From assembly GCF_047607725.1 (NCBI RefSeq), contig NZ_JBLKSS010000025.1, positions 1-25,739 on the forward strand: 25,739 bases of DNA, given 5' to 3'. The DNA is from JBLKSS01 sp047607725 (GTDB lineage Bacteria > Pseudomonadota > Gammaproteobacteria > Enterobacterales > Enterobacteriaceae). A model generated the notes under the pieces. The model made no database searches. It was given only the letters and a program-made list of their open reading frames with translations, and had not been told where the DNA came from. A program made the translations under genes and the position numbers. This document shows positions 15,086-23,199 of this stretch, piece after piece. Position 1 is the first letter of the stretch; each line of letters starts with the position of its first letter.

Positions 15086-15650
15086 GTTGCTCCTGCTGAA
15101 TGACCGTAATAGGAATGGCGTGCAAATCCCATTTCCAACTTTCGGGCGTGACGGCGAGCGGCCGCATTTCGATGCAGTTGGTGGGACAGGGCGCGACACA
15201 AAGATCGCAGCCCGTGCATAAATCGCTCACCACGGTATGCACGGCGCGGGTGGCGCCGACAATCGCATCCACCGGACAGGCCTGAATACATTTGGTGCAG
15301 CCGATACAGTTGCCTTCGTCTATCCAGGCCACCCGCGTTTCAGGACGTGCGGCGGCATCCCCTGCCATCGGCTGTGGATCGACGCTAAGCTGCGCAGCGA
15401 TTTTCAGCATCACCGCCTCGCCGCCCGGCACACATTTATTAATCGGGGCGCCGCCGGCCACCGCTTCGGCATAGGGACGACAGCCGGGATAGCCGCATTG
15501 GGCGCACTGGCTTTGCGGCAACAGGGCATCAATGCGCTCGGCCACCGGATCGGCGTCGACATGAAAACGACGGGTGGCAAAGCCCAACAGCGCGCCGGCC
15601 ACCAATGCCAGAACGCTGAGTGCGGCGACAGCCAGCCAGAACGTCAACAT
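15078..15650 (-). CDS. rsxB: Electron transport complex subunit RsxB, ferredoxin-like
   Basis: RsxB is a membrane-tethered polyferredoxin of the complex. The 190-residue product has one N-terminal membrane helix (about 4-26). A 4Fe-4S domain, CAQCGYPGCRPYAEA, follows with its fourth cysteine about 16 residues on. Two further 4Fe-4S motifs, CIGCTKCIQACP and CTGCDLCVAPCP, come next. It closely matches E. coli RsxB (192 aa), including ACPVDAIVGATRA and SWKWDLHAIP. Its ATG shares one base with the rsxA stop codon (TGATG), and its end overlaps rsxC. Intact. Confidence 0.98.
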   Translation of the reverse strand: MLTFWLAVAALSVLALVAGALLGFATRRFHVDADPVAERIDALLPQSQCAQCGYPGCRPYAEAVAGGAPINKCVPGGEAVMLKIAAQLSVDPQPMAGDAAARPETRVAWIDEGNCIGCTKCIQACPVDAIVGATRAVHTVVSDLCTGCDLCVAPCPTNCIEMRPLAVTPESWKWDLHAIPITVIQQEQHV

Positions 15651-16231
15651 CAGACCTTCACCAGTCCGGTAAAGCCCATAAAGGCCAGCGACATCAGCCC
15701 GGCGGTAATGAGGGCGATAGACGAGCCTTTGAACGGCGCCGGGACATCCGCCACCACCAGCCGTTCGCGGATCGCGGCGAACAGGACCATCACCAGCGAG
15801 AAACCGGCGGCGGCGCTAAAACCGTAAAGGGCGGACTGCAGGAAATTGTGGTTTTCATTGACGTTTAGGAGCGCGACGCCCAGGACAGCGCAGTTGGTGG
15901 TGATAAGCGGCAGAAAGATGCCGAGCAGCCGATAGAGGGCCGGGCTGGTTTTACGCACCACCAGTTCGGTAAACTGCACCACCACCGCGATAATAAAAAT
16001 AAACGCCAGCGTCCGCAGATAGGGAATATTTAGCGGCAGCAGGATAAAATCATTGATAAGCCAGGCGCAAATCGACGCCAACGTCATGACGAACGTCGTG
16101 GCCATACCCATGCCCAGGGCGGTCTCCACTTTTTTGGAAACCCCCATAAAGGGGCACAGCCCGAGGAATTTGACCAGCACAAAGTTGTTCACCAGCACGG
16201 TGCCGACGAACAGCATCAGGTAACCATTCAT
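15650..16231 (-). CDS. rsxA: Electron transport complex subunit RsxA (RnfA family)
   Basis: RsxA is a six-helix inner-membrane subunit of the Rsx complex. The 193-residue product has exactly the E. coli length. It contains FVGTVLVNNFVLVKFLGLCP, RLLGIFLPLITTNCAVLGVA and AAIRERLVVADVPAPF. Two ATGs lie 6 bases apart (16237 and 16231). I chose the second because it gives the family length and has AGG 7 bases before it, though the first adds only two residues. It is the first rsx gene; about 200 bp of non-coding sequence (16240-16432) separate it from ydgK, where I see no clear promoter motif. Confidence 0.98.
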   Translation of the reverse strand: MNGYLMLFVGTVLVNNFVLVKFLGLCPFMGVSKKVETALGMGMATTFVMTLASICAWLINDFILLPLNIPYLRTLAFIFIIAVVVQFTELVVRKTSPALYRLLGIFLPLITTNCAVLGVALLNVNENHNFLQSALYGFSAAAGFSLVMVLFAAIRERLVVADVPAPFKGSSIALITAGLMSLAFMGFTGLVKV

Positions 16232-16432
16232 TGCCATACCTAAATTAAGAAACAGCGGGCATTATCCGGGATTGACGGGCGTTCGACAACCCACTTCACG
16301 CGCGCGAACAATGAGGGATGTTCCGCTGGACGGCCATCAGCGCCTCTTTCACCGCGAGCCAGGGGCTAGTCCGCCCGGTCCGTCTAACGACGACGAGCCA
16401 TTCAGCCTTATCGGCGTGGATACGGCCCCGGC

Positions 16433-16783
16433 TCAGGGCAGGATAAACGTCTGACGCACGCGTTGCGAGCGCTTGATATAGGGCACCAGCACCGCCGCGG
16501 CCAGAACGGGCGGGAACAACACCCGCAGCGCCAGATTATCACTGACCGGGGCGAAGGCGAAGGTTTGGATGCCGAGCAATACCCCTACCAGCAGCCACAG
16601 GATCAGCAGGCGGGGGAAGCACCGCGAACGGCGAAACAGGAGCCGCAGCAGCCAGAAGGTGAAAAGCCACATCACCGCGGAGGTTAGTAGGCTGGCGATG
16701 CCGCCCGGCGTCAAGGCGCCGCCGTGCTGTATCAAAAACCAGAGATACACGAGCAGCATTGCGGTGACGCTCAACAGCGTCAT
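16433..16783 (-). CDS. ydgK: Inner-membrane protein YdgK (DUF2569), possibly N-terminally frameshifted
   Basis: This is a small membrane protein of unknown function lying between cnu and rsxA as in E. coli. The 116-residue frame from ATG 16783 has three to four hydrophobic helices and a C-terminal PYIKRSQRVRQTFI segment like E. coli YdgK. E. coli's protein is longer (about 136 aa). In the same frame upstream the sequence RPRPIGGWLWAVVAWLG also looks like family sequence, but a stop is reached without ATG, GTG or TTG. An ATG at 16851-16853 right after cnu opens a different frame (MPSSELAP...). A single-base indel near 16825-16840 would join the two, so the gene may be damaged at its 5' end. 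Identification rests on context and the C-terminus. Confidence 0.75.
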   Translation of the reverse strand: MTLLSVTAMLLVYLWFLIQHGGALTPGGIASLLTSAVMWLFTFWLLRLLFRRSRCFPRLLILWLLVGVLLGIQTFAFAPVSDNLALRVLFPPVLAAAVLVPYIKRSQRVRQTFILP

Positions 16784-16855
16784 GCCAAGCCAGGCGACGA
16801 CCGCCCATAGCCAGCCGCCGATAGGACGCGGGCGCGAGTTCAGAGGAGGGCATCG

Positions 16856-17071
16856 TCACACCACATACCGCCAAACCGCTTTCGGTACCTGTCCGAGATC
16901 AAACAAACGTCCGCCGGCGGCTAATTCAGCACGGCGATGATCCGCTGCCCGATACATGTTGATAATTTCAGCATCATCGGTCAGGGAATAATTTAAATGA
17001 TCAAACAGTTTTTCCAGACTTTCAGATGTGTTTACCTTACGAAACTTCAGCAAATAATCGTGGGCAGTCAT
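16856..17071 (-). CDS. cnu: Hha/YmoA-family nucleoid-associated protein Cnu (YdgT)
   Basis: Cnu is a 71-residue all-helical protein that partners H-NS/StpA, binds near oriC and helps silence horizontally acquired genes. The product is the same length as E. coli Cnu and nearly identical in MTAHDYLLKFRKV, DHLNYSLTDD, INMYRAADHRRAEL and GGRLFDLGQVPKAVW. The stop is followed at once by the ydgK region. It leads the rsx cluster, as in E. coli, and is intact. About 250 bp to the arabinose locus (17072-17321) hold no recognisable gene; blr, which sits next to cnu in E. coli, was not found there. Confidence 0.97.
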   Translation of the reverse strand: MTAHDYLLKFRKVNTSESLEKLFDHLNYSLTDDAEIINMYRAADHRRAELAAGGRLFDLGQVPKAVWRYVV

Positions 17072-17321
17072 GTTGCACTTTCAGGGAAGGGAATATAAGC
17101 ATCGTAGTATATTCCGTACGGCCGGCCTGTCCAGAAATTCCTGTCAAAAAACGCAAAAACATGGAAAAATACCCGCGTTGACATCGATTCGGCCGACATA
17201 ATGCCGCTCAATGGCGGAAAGCCTGGCTCACGCCTGCCCGAACCGAAATAAAGGCGCCGCAATTGCAATGGATAACGATACGGCGCGCAATGTCGATTAA
17301 TAGATATTGTTATTCAGCACA

Positions 17322-18623
17322 TTAACTTGCCGCGAGTTTATAATAAAGTTCATTCCAGCGCAGCGCCTGTTTAAAATCGGGTAGGCGCGTTTCATTATCT
17401 ATCACCATTAATTCAATATTATTCATTTCTGCATACAGACGCAGCGGCGCGAGCGTGAGCGCCTGGCTAAACACGGTATGATGAGCGCCGCCCGCAGTGA
17501 TCCAGGCCTGCGCCGCGACCGCCAGAGATGGTTGGGCACGCCAGATGGCGCGCGCTACCGGCAGTTTGGGCAAAGGTTGCGGCTGTTCGATGGTGTCTAC
17601 TACATTCACCAGCAGGCGAAAGTGGGAGCCCAGATCGATAACTGAGGCCCCCACCGCCGGTCCCGCGGGTGTAGAAAACAGCAGCCGCGCTGGGTCGGCT
17701 TTACCGCCGATGCCGAGGTATTGCGCATCAAGCAAGGGTTTTTCTTCGCGGGCGATGCTCGAGCAGACTTCCAGCATGTGCGAGCCCATCACCAGATCGT
17801 TACCGGGCTCGAAATGATAGGTGTAATCTTCCATAAACGAGGTTCCTCCCGGCAGTCCCGCCGCCATGACTTTGCAAATGCGCAGCAGGGCGGCGGTCTT
17901 CCAGTCGCCCTCGCCGCCGAAGCCATAGCCCTGCTCCATAAGCCGCTGCACCGCCAGTCCCGGCAACTGCTTTAACCCGTAAAGGTTTTCAAAATTGGTG
18001 GTAAAGGCCTGACAGCCGGCCTGCTGCAAAAATCGCTTCAGTCCGAGCTCAATACGTGCCGCATCCAGCAAATTCTCCCGCCGGTCGCCGCCTGTCTGCA
18101 CCGCCGGGGTCAGGATATAGCGCGATTCATATTCGTCGATAAGGGCATCCAGATCGCCCAGCCCGTAGGCGGTAACCGAGTAGCCGAATTGGATCTGCGC
18201 ACTGACCTTGTTGCCTTCGGTCACCGCCACCTCACGCATATTGTCGCCGAAACGGGCGACGACCAGCTGCTGACTTTCCTGACGGCCGCGCGCCGCGCGC
18301 ATCCAGTCGCCGATCTCCGCGTGAGTGCGGGGATCGCGCCAGTGGCCGACCACAACCTGATGCGCCAGTTGCATGCGCGCGCCGATAAAACCGAATTCAC
18401 GCCCGCCGTGCGCGGTTTGGTTAAGGTTCATGAAGTCCATATCCATGGTCTGCCAGGGAACCTTATCGTTAAATTGGGTGTGAAATTGCAGTAAAAGCTT
18501 ATGCAGAATAGTCAGTCCGCCTATCCACATTTTGGCCGGAGAAAAGGTATGCAGCCAGGTTATTAGGCCCAGGCAGCGGGGCTGGTAATTGGCGTCACGG
18601 CAGAGCGCGAGAATGTGATCCGG
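17322..18623 (-). pseudogene. araA: L-arabinose isomerase, N-terminally deleted
   Basis: AraA converts L-arabinose to L-ribulose. The remnant begins at PDHILALCRDANY, which matches E. coli residues from about 57 (PDEITAICRDANY), and continues to the natural end WNELYYKLAAS. The first 56 or so residues and the start are missing. Upstream the sequence runs directly into the truncated end of araB at about 18624. Metal and catalytic residues equivalent to E. coli Glu306 (GEGDWKTAALL), Glu333 (SFMEDYTYHF), His350 (GSHMLEVC) and His450 (GGAHHTVFS) remain. A 12-residue in-frame deletion relative to E. coli follows GYSVTAYGLGDL (near 18150). The longest frame starting with ATG is 402 codons from 18530, but it lacks the N-terminal domain. 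Confidence 0.93.
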
Positions 18624-20200
18624 CGATAGCGCTGGTACAGCGCCTCGAAACGCTGTGCCCGCTGGACATCGGGCTGTAGCATGCGTTCAATCGGGCTGGC
18701 CATGACCCGCTGGGTGCTGGCGATATCCGCAAACGCTCCCGCCGCCACCGCGCCGAAAATGGCGGCGCCGAGGGCGCAGCACTGAATCCGAGGCCACCAA
18801 CTGCAGCGGCCGGTTCATGATGTCGGCGCACACCTGCATGATCACGGGGGATTTGCGGGCGATGCCGCCCATGACCAGCAGGTTTTCCACCGGAATGTCC
18901 TGCTGCTCGAAGCATTCCATGATGGCGCGGGCGCCAAAGGCGGTCGCGTCGGTGGCCAGCGTCAGACCGGTCACCACCCCCTGCAAACGCTGGTTGGCGT
19001 AAGGGGGGCGTCGGCCGTTGAACCAGTCAAGCACGACGGGCAGATGATCCAGCTGCAGATCCTGCGCCCAGCTTTCCGCCAGCCTGGACAATAGGGTCTC
19101 CCGCACCGGCGCAACCGTGGCGGCGAGTGACGGATCGGCTGCGACGGCCAGTCCAATAGGCGGGCGAACCAGGCATAGATATAGATATCGCCAAATTCCG
19201 ACTGACCCGCCTCAAGCCCAATGAAGCCCGGCACGACGCTGCCATCGACCTGGCCGCAGATGCCGGCGATGGAGCGTTGACCGACGCGGTCAGCGTCGGC
19301 GATAAGAATGTCGCAGGTGGAGGTCCAATGACTTTCACCAGCGTGTAAGGCTGTGCGCCCACGGCGCCGATATGGCAGTCGAAAGCGCCGCCGGCGATGG
19401 CAACCTCTTGTGACAGGCCGAGCCTGGCCGCCCAATCGTCTCGTCGCACAGCCGGCCCACCGGTTGTTCCGCGGTTTGGGTGTCGCTGAACAGCGGCCAG
19501 GTCAGGTGCCGCGTCAATAGCGAATCCAGAGCGTTGAAAAACGTAGCGGGGGGCAGGCCGCCCCAGTCGGGATGCCAGAGGGATTTATGGCCGGCGGCGC
19601 AGCGCCGCCGGCTGGGTGGTTCCCGACAATACCGCCGGGATCCAATCGCACAGTTCGACCCAGGAAGCCGCATGCCGGCGTACGGCCTCATCCTGGCGGG
19701 TGATGTGCAGGATTTTGGCCTAGAACCATTCCGAGGAGTACACGCCGCCGATATAGCGGGTGTAGTCCTCCTGGCCGGGCTGGCGGCACAGGCGGGTGAT
19801 GGCCTCGGCTTCATCGATGGCGGTATGGTCTTTCCACAGGACGAACATGGCGTTGGGATTGTCGGCGAAGTCAGGGCGTAGCGCCAGCACGCGGCCTTCG
19901 GCATCCACCGGCGCCGGCGTCGACCCGGTCGTATCAACGCCGATACCGACGATCTGCTGACTCTGTGCGGGGGAAAGCTGTCCGATGACGGCCTTCAGGG
20001 CCTGTTCCATGGATTCCAGGTAATCCGCCGGATGGTGACGAAACTGACTTGATGGCGGGGCGGGTGAACCGGCCGGCGAACCAGCGTGGGTACCATACCA
20101 CGTCGGTCGCCAGCTCCTGGCTGGGGGCGCAGGATACCGCCAAGGCGCGAACCGAGTCACTGCCGAAGTCCAGTCCCAGACTGATGGCCGCATTCTTCAT
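18624..20200 (-). pseudogene. araB: L-ribulokinase, multiply disrupted
   Basis: AraB phosphorylates L-ribulose. It starts with MKNAAISLGLDFGSDSVRAL at ATG 20198-20200, after GGGAGAG. Similarity to E. coli AraB then runs through at least five frame changes: near 20050 (before FRHHPADYLESM), about 19610, about 19440, about 19320, about 19130 and about 18785. There is also a TGG-to-TAG change at 19718-19720 (YSSEWF-stop-AKILH). A 10-residue in-frame deletion leaves LATDATAFGARAIM where E. coli has ten more residues after LATDA. Readable pieces include VGIGVDTTGSTPAPVDAEG, AGHKSLWHPDWGGLPPATFF, GICGQVDGSVVPGFIGLEAG and LDHLPVVLDWFNGRR. The 3' end stops at RAQRFEALYQRYR, where it is fused to araA. 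Clearly non-functional. Confidence 0.95.
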
Positions 20201-20264
20201 TTCACTCTCCCTTGCCCGTTGCGCTAACGATGAGGATTACCATAAGGACTAATGGCGCGGGCGG

Positions 20265-20302
20265 TGAGGAGGGGTTAGCTGGATGTATGCACAAATCTGC
20301 TG
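20265..20302 (-). promoter_or_regulatory. araI1-araI2-like tandem AraC operator upstream of araB
   Basis: On the minus strand CAGC-N7-TGCATA (20302-20286) is followed, 21 bp on, by CAGC-N7-TCCTCA (20281-20265). E. coli araI half-sites follow TAGC-N7-TCCATA with the same 21-bp spacing in the same orientation, the second overlapping the -35. A weak -35 (CTCACC) and -10 (TTATGG or TATGGT), 17 bp apart, can be drawn between the operator and araB. Confidence 0.65.
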
Positions 20303-20315
20303 CTTATGGTCATTT

Positions 20316-20331
20316 TGTGAGCGACATCAAA
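20316..20331. promoter_or_regulatory. Candidate CRP site of the divergent ara promoters
   Basis: TGTGA-GCGACA-TCAAA matches the CRP consensus TGTGA-N6-TCACA at 9 of 10 half-site positions. It lies 14 bp upstream of araI1 for araB, as in E. coli, and on the upstream side of araF too. Confidence 0.65.
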
Positions 20332-20360
20332 GGTTAATAGCAGGTTAAATTAGCTGAATT

Positions 20361-20377
20361 TATGGAGTTATCTGCTG
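20361..20377. promoter_or_regulatory. Additional AraC-type half-site
   Basis: TATGGA-GTTATCT-GCTG on the plus strand is the reverse of the AraC half-site (CAGC-N7-TCCATA on the minus strand), with 9 of 10 defined bases. It lies 75 bp from araI1 on the same face of the helix and could serve araF or looping repression. No other gene-like feature is seen in 20201-20574. Confidence 0.55.
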
Positions 20378-20574
20378 TTCTTGGGAAATGTGATAACGCT
20401 CTACCTCTGGCTGACATTTACAGGCTAAAACTACCCCGGTCTGTCCTCTGGCGGGCGGAATTATGCGGTATCAATGTGCATTATTGCCCGATGGAGATAA
20501 CCCGAAGATTCTATGAGAACGTTTACACGCTCGCCGGCAACGGAGCACGATGATAACTAAAATCGGAGAATCAC

Positions 20575-21555
20575 ATGCATAAATTCACTCAGGTATTAGC
20601 GGCTATCGGACTGGCCGCGGTTATGTATCATTCGGCTATGGCTGACAATTTAAAACTCGGTTTTTTTGTGAAACAGCCCGAGGAACCCTGGTTCCAAACC
20701 GAATGGCGTTTTGCCGATAAAGCCGGCAAGGATTTGGGCTTCGAGGTGATAAAGATCGCCGTGCCGGACGGCGAAAAGACCCTCAACGCCATCGACAGCC
20801 TGGCCGCCAGCGGGGCGAAAGGGTTCGTAATATGCACGCCGGATCCCAAACTCGGTTCGGCGATCGTCGCCAAGGCGCGCAGCTATGATCAGGAAGTCAT
20901 CGCCGTGGACGATCAATTCGTCACCGTCAAAGGCAAGCCGATGGGCAGTGTGCCGCTGGTCATGATGGCCGCCACCAAAATCGGCGAGCTGCAGGGGCAA
21001 GAGCTGTGGAAAGAGATGAACAAACGCGGCTGGAAGGTGCAGGACACCGGCGTGATGGCCATCACCGCCAATGAACTGGACACCGCCCGCCGGCGGACCA
21101 CGGGTTCCATGGACGCGCTGAAGGCCGCGGGATTCCCGGAAAAGCAAATTTATCAGGTCCCCACTAAATCCAACGATATTCCGGGCGCCTTCGACGCGGC
21201 CAACTCGTTGTTGGTTCAGCACCCGGCAGTGAAGAACTGGCTGATTATCGGTATGAACGACAATACGGTGCTGGGCAGCGTGCGCGCGTCTGAAGGACAG
21301 GGCTTCAAGGCCGAAAATGTCATTGGTATCGGCATAAACGGCGTTGACGCGGTAAGTGAGTTGTCAAAAGCCAACGCCACCGGTTTCTACGGTTCGCTGC
21401 TGCCGAGCCCGGACGTACATGGCTATAAGAGCATCCAAATGCTGGATCAGTGGGTGACCAAAGGCGTGGAGCCGCCTAAATTCACCGAAGTGACCAATGT
21501 GGTGCTCATCACCCGCGCCAATTTCAAGCAGGAGCTGGACAAAAAAGGGCTGTGA
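20575..21555 (+). CDS. araF: L-arabinose periplasmic binding protein
   Basis: AraF captures L-arabinose in the periplasm for the AraFGH ABC importer. The 326-residue product (E. coli 329) has a signal peptide (MHKFTQVLAAIGLAAVMYHS, cut after AMA). A two-lobed sugar-binding fold follows: NLKLGFFVKQPEEPWFQTEW, VDDQFVTVKGKPM, ARRRTTGSMDALKAAGF and the hinge-proximal IIGMNDNTVLGSVRA. The ATG is preceded by GGAG at good spacing. It is divergent from araB with a shared control region, and araG follows after a GC-rich hairpin. No lesion is visible, unlike araB, araA and araC. Confidence 0.97.
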   Translation: MHKFTQVLAAIGLAAVMYHSAMADNLKLGFFVKQPEEPWFQTEWRFADKAGKDLGFEVIKIAVPDGEKTLNAIDSLAASGAKGFVICTPDPKLGSAIVAKARSYDQEVIAVDDQFVTVKGKPMGSVPLVMMAATKIGELQGQELWKEMNKRGWKVQDTGVMAITANELDTARRRTTGSMDALKAAGFPEKQIYQVPTKSNDIPGAFDAANSLLVQHPAVKNWLIIGMNDNTVLGSVRASEGQGFKAENVIGIGINGVDAVSELSKANATGFYGSLLPSPDVHGYKSIQMLDQWVTKGVEPPKFTEVTNVVLITRANFKQELDKKGL

Positions 21556-21570
21556 TCAGTCCTGTCGGTT

Positions 21571-21596
21571 GACGGGCCGCCGCGTGGCGGCCCGTC
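21571..21596 (+). terminator. GC-rich hairpin between araF and araG
   Basis: An 11-bp stem (GACGGGCCGCC / GGCGGCCCGTC) with a four-base loop follows the araF stop by 15 bases, with no T tract. Such hairpins in binding-protein operons usually stabilise the upstream message or reduce read-through, which would keep AraF in excess over AraGH. Confidence 0.55.
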
Positions 21597-21669
21597 TCAT
21601 GATGACGTAATTCCCTCGCCGCGGCTCCGGCCGCCGGGGTAACAGGCGCGGCTATTCGAGGATGTATTC

Positions 21670-23199
21670 ATGACCACGACACCGCCTTACCTGTCGTTTC
21701 GCGGCATTGGCAAAGTGTTTCCCGGCGTCAAGGCGTTGGACGCCATCAGTTTTGACTGTTATCCCGGCCAGATCCATGCCCTGATGGGCGAAAATGGCGC
21801 CGGCAAGTCGACGCTGTTGAAAATCCTCAGCGGCAGCTATACGCCGTCGCAGGGTGAGATAGTGATTAAAGACCAGCCGGTGCGGTTTGCAACCACCCTT
21901 GATGCGCTGAACGCCGGCGTTGCCATTATCTATCAGGAACTGCATTTAGTACCCGAGATGACGGTGGCGGAAAATATTTACCTGGGCCAATTGCCCGCAC
22001 GCGGTGGCCTGGTGCGCCGCCGTATTCTGCATTATGAAGCCCAGCTGCAATTGGCGCATTTGGGGCTGGATATCGCGCCGGATACGCCGCTGAAATACCT
22101 GTCCATCGGCCAGTGGCAGATGGTGGAGATCGCCAAGGCGCTGGCGCGCAACGCGAAAATTATCGCCTTCGACGAACCGACCAGCTCGCTATCGGCACGG
22201 GAGATAGAACAGCTGTTTCGCGTGATTCGCGAACTGCGCGCCGAAGGGCGGGTGATTTTGTATGTGTCGCACCGTATGGAGGAGATTTTTGCCCTGAGCG
22301 ATGCTATCACCGTGTTCAAAGATGGCCGCTATGTGCAGACGTTTACCTATACCGCCTCGGTATCCTACGACCAACTGGTGCAGGCGATGGTGGGGCGCAG
22401 TCTGGGGGATATTTACGGCTATCAGCCCAGGCCCCATGGCGAGGTGCGCCTCGCGTTGAACGCCGTGCGGGCGGAAGGGGTGAAATCGCCGGTGTCGCTC
22501 AGCGTTCTCGCCGGCGAAATCGTAGGTCTGTTCGGCCTGGTGGGCGCGGGGCGCAGCGAATTGATGAAGGGGGTTTTCGGCGGTACGCGCCTGCTTGGCG
22601 GCCAGTTGCTGCTGGATGGCCAGTCGCTCGCCTTTGATAGCCCAGCCGACGCCATTCGCCACGGCCTGATGCTTTGCCCAGAGGATCGCAAAGCCGACGG
22701 CATCATTCCCGTTCATTCGGTACAGGACAATATCAATATTAGCGACCGGCGCAAATTCCTGCGCGTCGGGTGCCTGATTAATGCGCCGTGGGAGGCGGAA
22801 AACGCCCGCCACCATATCGCGGCGCTCAATATCAAGACGCCGGCCGCCACGCAATTGATTATGAATCTCTCCGGGGGCAATCAGCAAAAGGCGATTCTCG
22901 GCCGCTGGCTGTCTGAGGACATGAAAGTCATCATGCTCGACGAGCCGACCCGCGGCATTGATGTGGGCGCTAAACATGAAATTTACGCTGTGATTTATGC
23001 CCTGGCGCGGCGCGGCATCGCCGTGCTGTTTGCCTCAAGCGATTTGCCGGAGGTGCTTGGGATTGCCGATCGTATCGTCGTGATGCGCGAAGGGGCTATC
23101 TCCGGCGAATTACGCCATGAGGAGGCCACCGAGCAAAAAGCGCTGAGTCTGGCCATGTTAACCACTCCTGACACCCGCACCGCCGATGCGCAGTTCTGA
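21670..23199 (+). CDS. araG: L-arabinose ABC importer, ATP-binding protein
   Basis: AraG is the duplicated ATPase of the arabinose importer. The 509-residue product (E. coli 504) has two ABC domains. The first has Walker A GENGAGKST, signature LSIGQWQMVEIAKALA and Walker B IIAFDEPTSS. The second has a degenerate Walker A (GLVGAGRSE), signature LSGGNQQKAILGRWL and Walker B VIMLDEPTRG, the usual pattern for sugar importers of the RbsA/MglA/AraG group. The ATG is preceded by GAGGA. Its end overlaps the ATG-initiated open frame of araH. Intact. Confidence 0.97.
   Translation: MTTTPPYLSFRGIGKVFPGVKALDAISFDCYPGQIHALMGENGAGKSTLLKILSGSYTPSQGEIVIKDQPVRFATTLDALNAGVAIIYQELHLVPEMTVAENIYLGQLPARGGLVRRRILHYEAQLQLAHLGLDIAPDTPLKYLSIGQWQMVEIAKALARNAKIIAFDEPTSSLSAREIEQLFRVIRELRAEGRVILYVSHRMEEIFALSDAITVFKDGRYVQTFTYTASVSYDQLVQAMVGRSLGDIYGYQPRPHGEVRLALNAVRAEGVKSPVSLSVLAGEIVGLFGLVGAGRSELMKGVFGGTRLLGGQLLLDGQSLAFDSPADAIRHGLMLCPEDRKADGIIPVHSVQDNINISDRRKFLRVGCLINAPWEAENARHHIAALNIKTPAATQLIMNLSGGNQQKAILGRWLSEDMKVIMLDEPTRGIDVGAKHEIYAVIYALARRGIAVLFASSDLPEVLGIADRIVVMREGAISGELRHEEATEQKALSLAMLTTPDTRTADAQF

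Noticed and set aside
20362..20553. 63-codon plus-strand frame before araF
   Set aside because: It lies within the ara control region, with no homology and no ribosome binding site.
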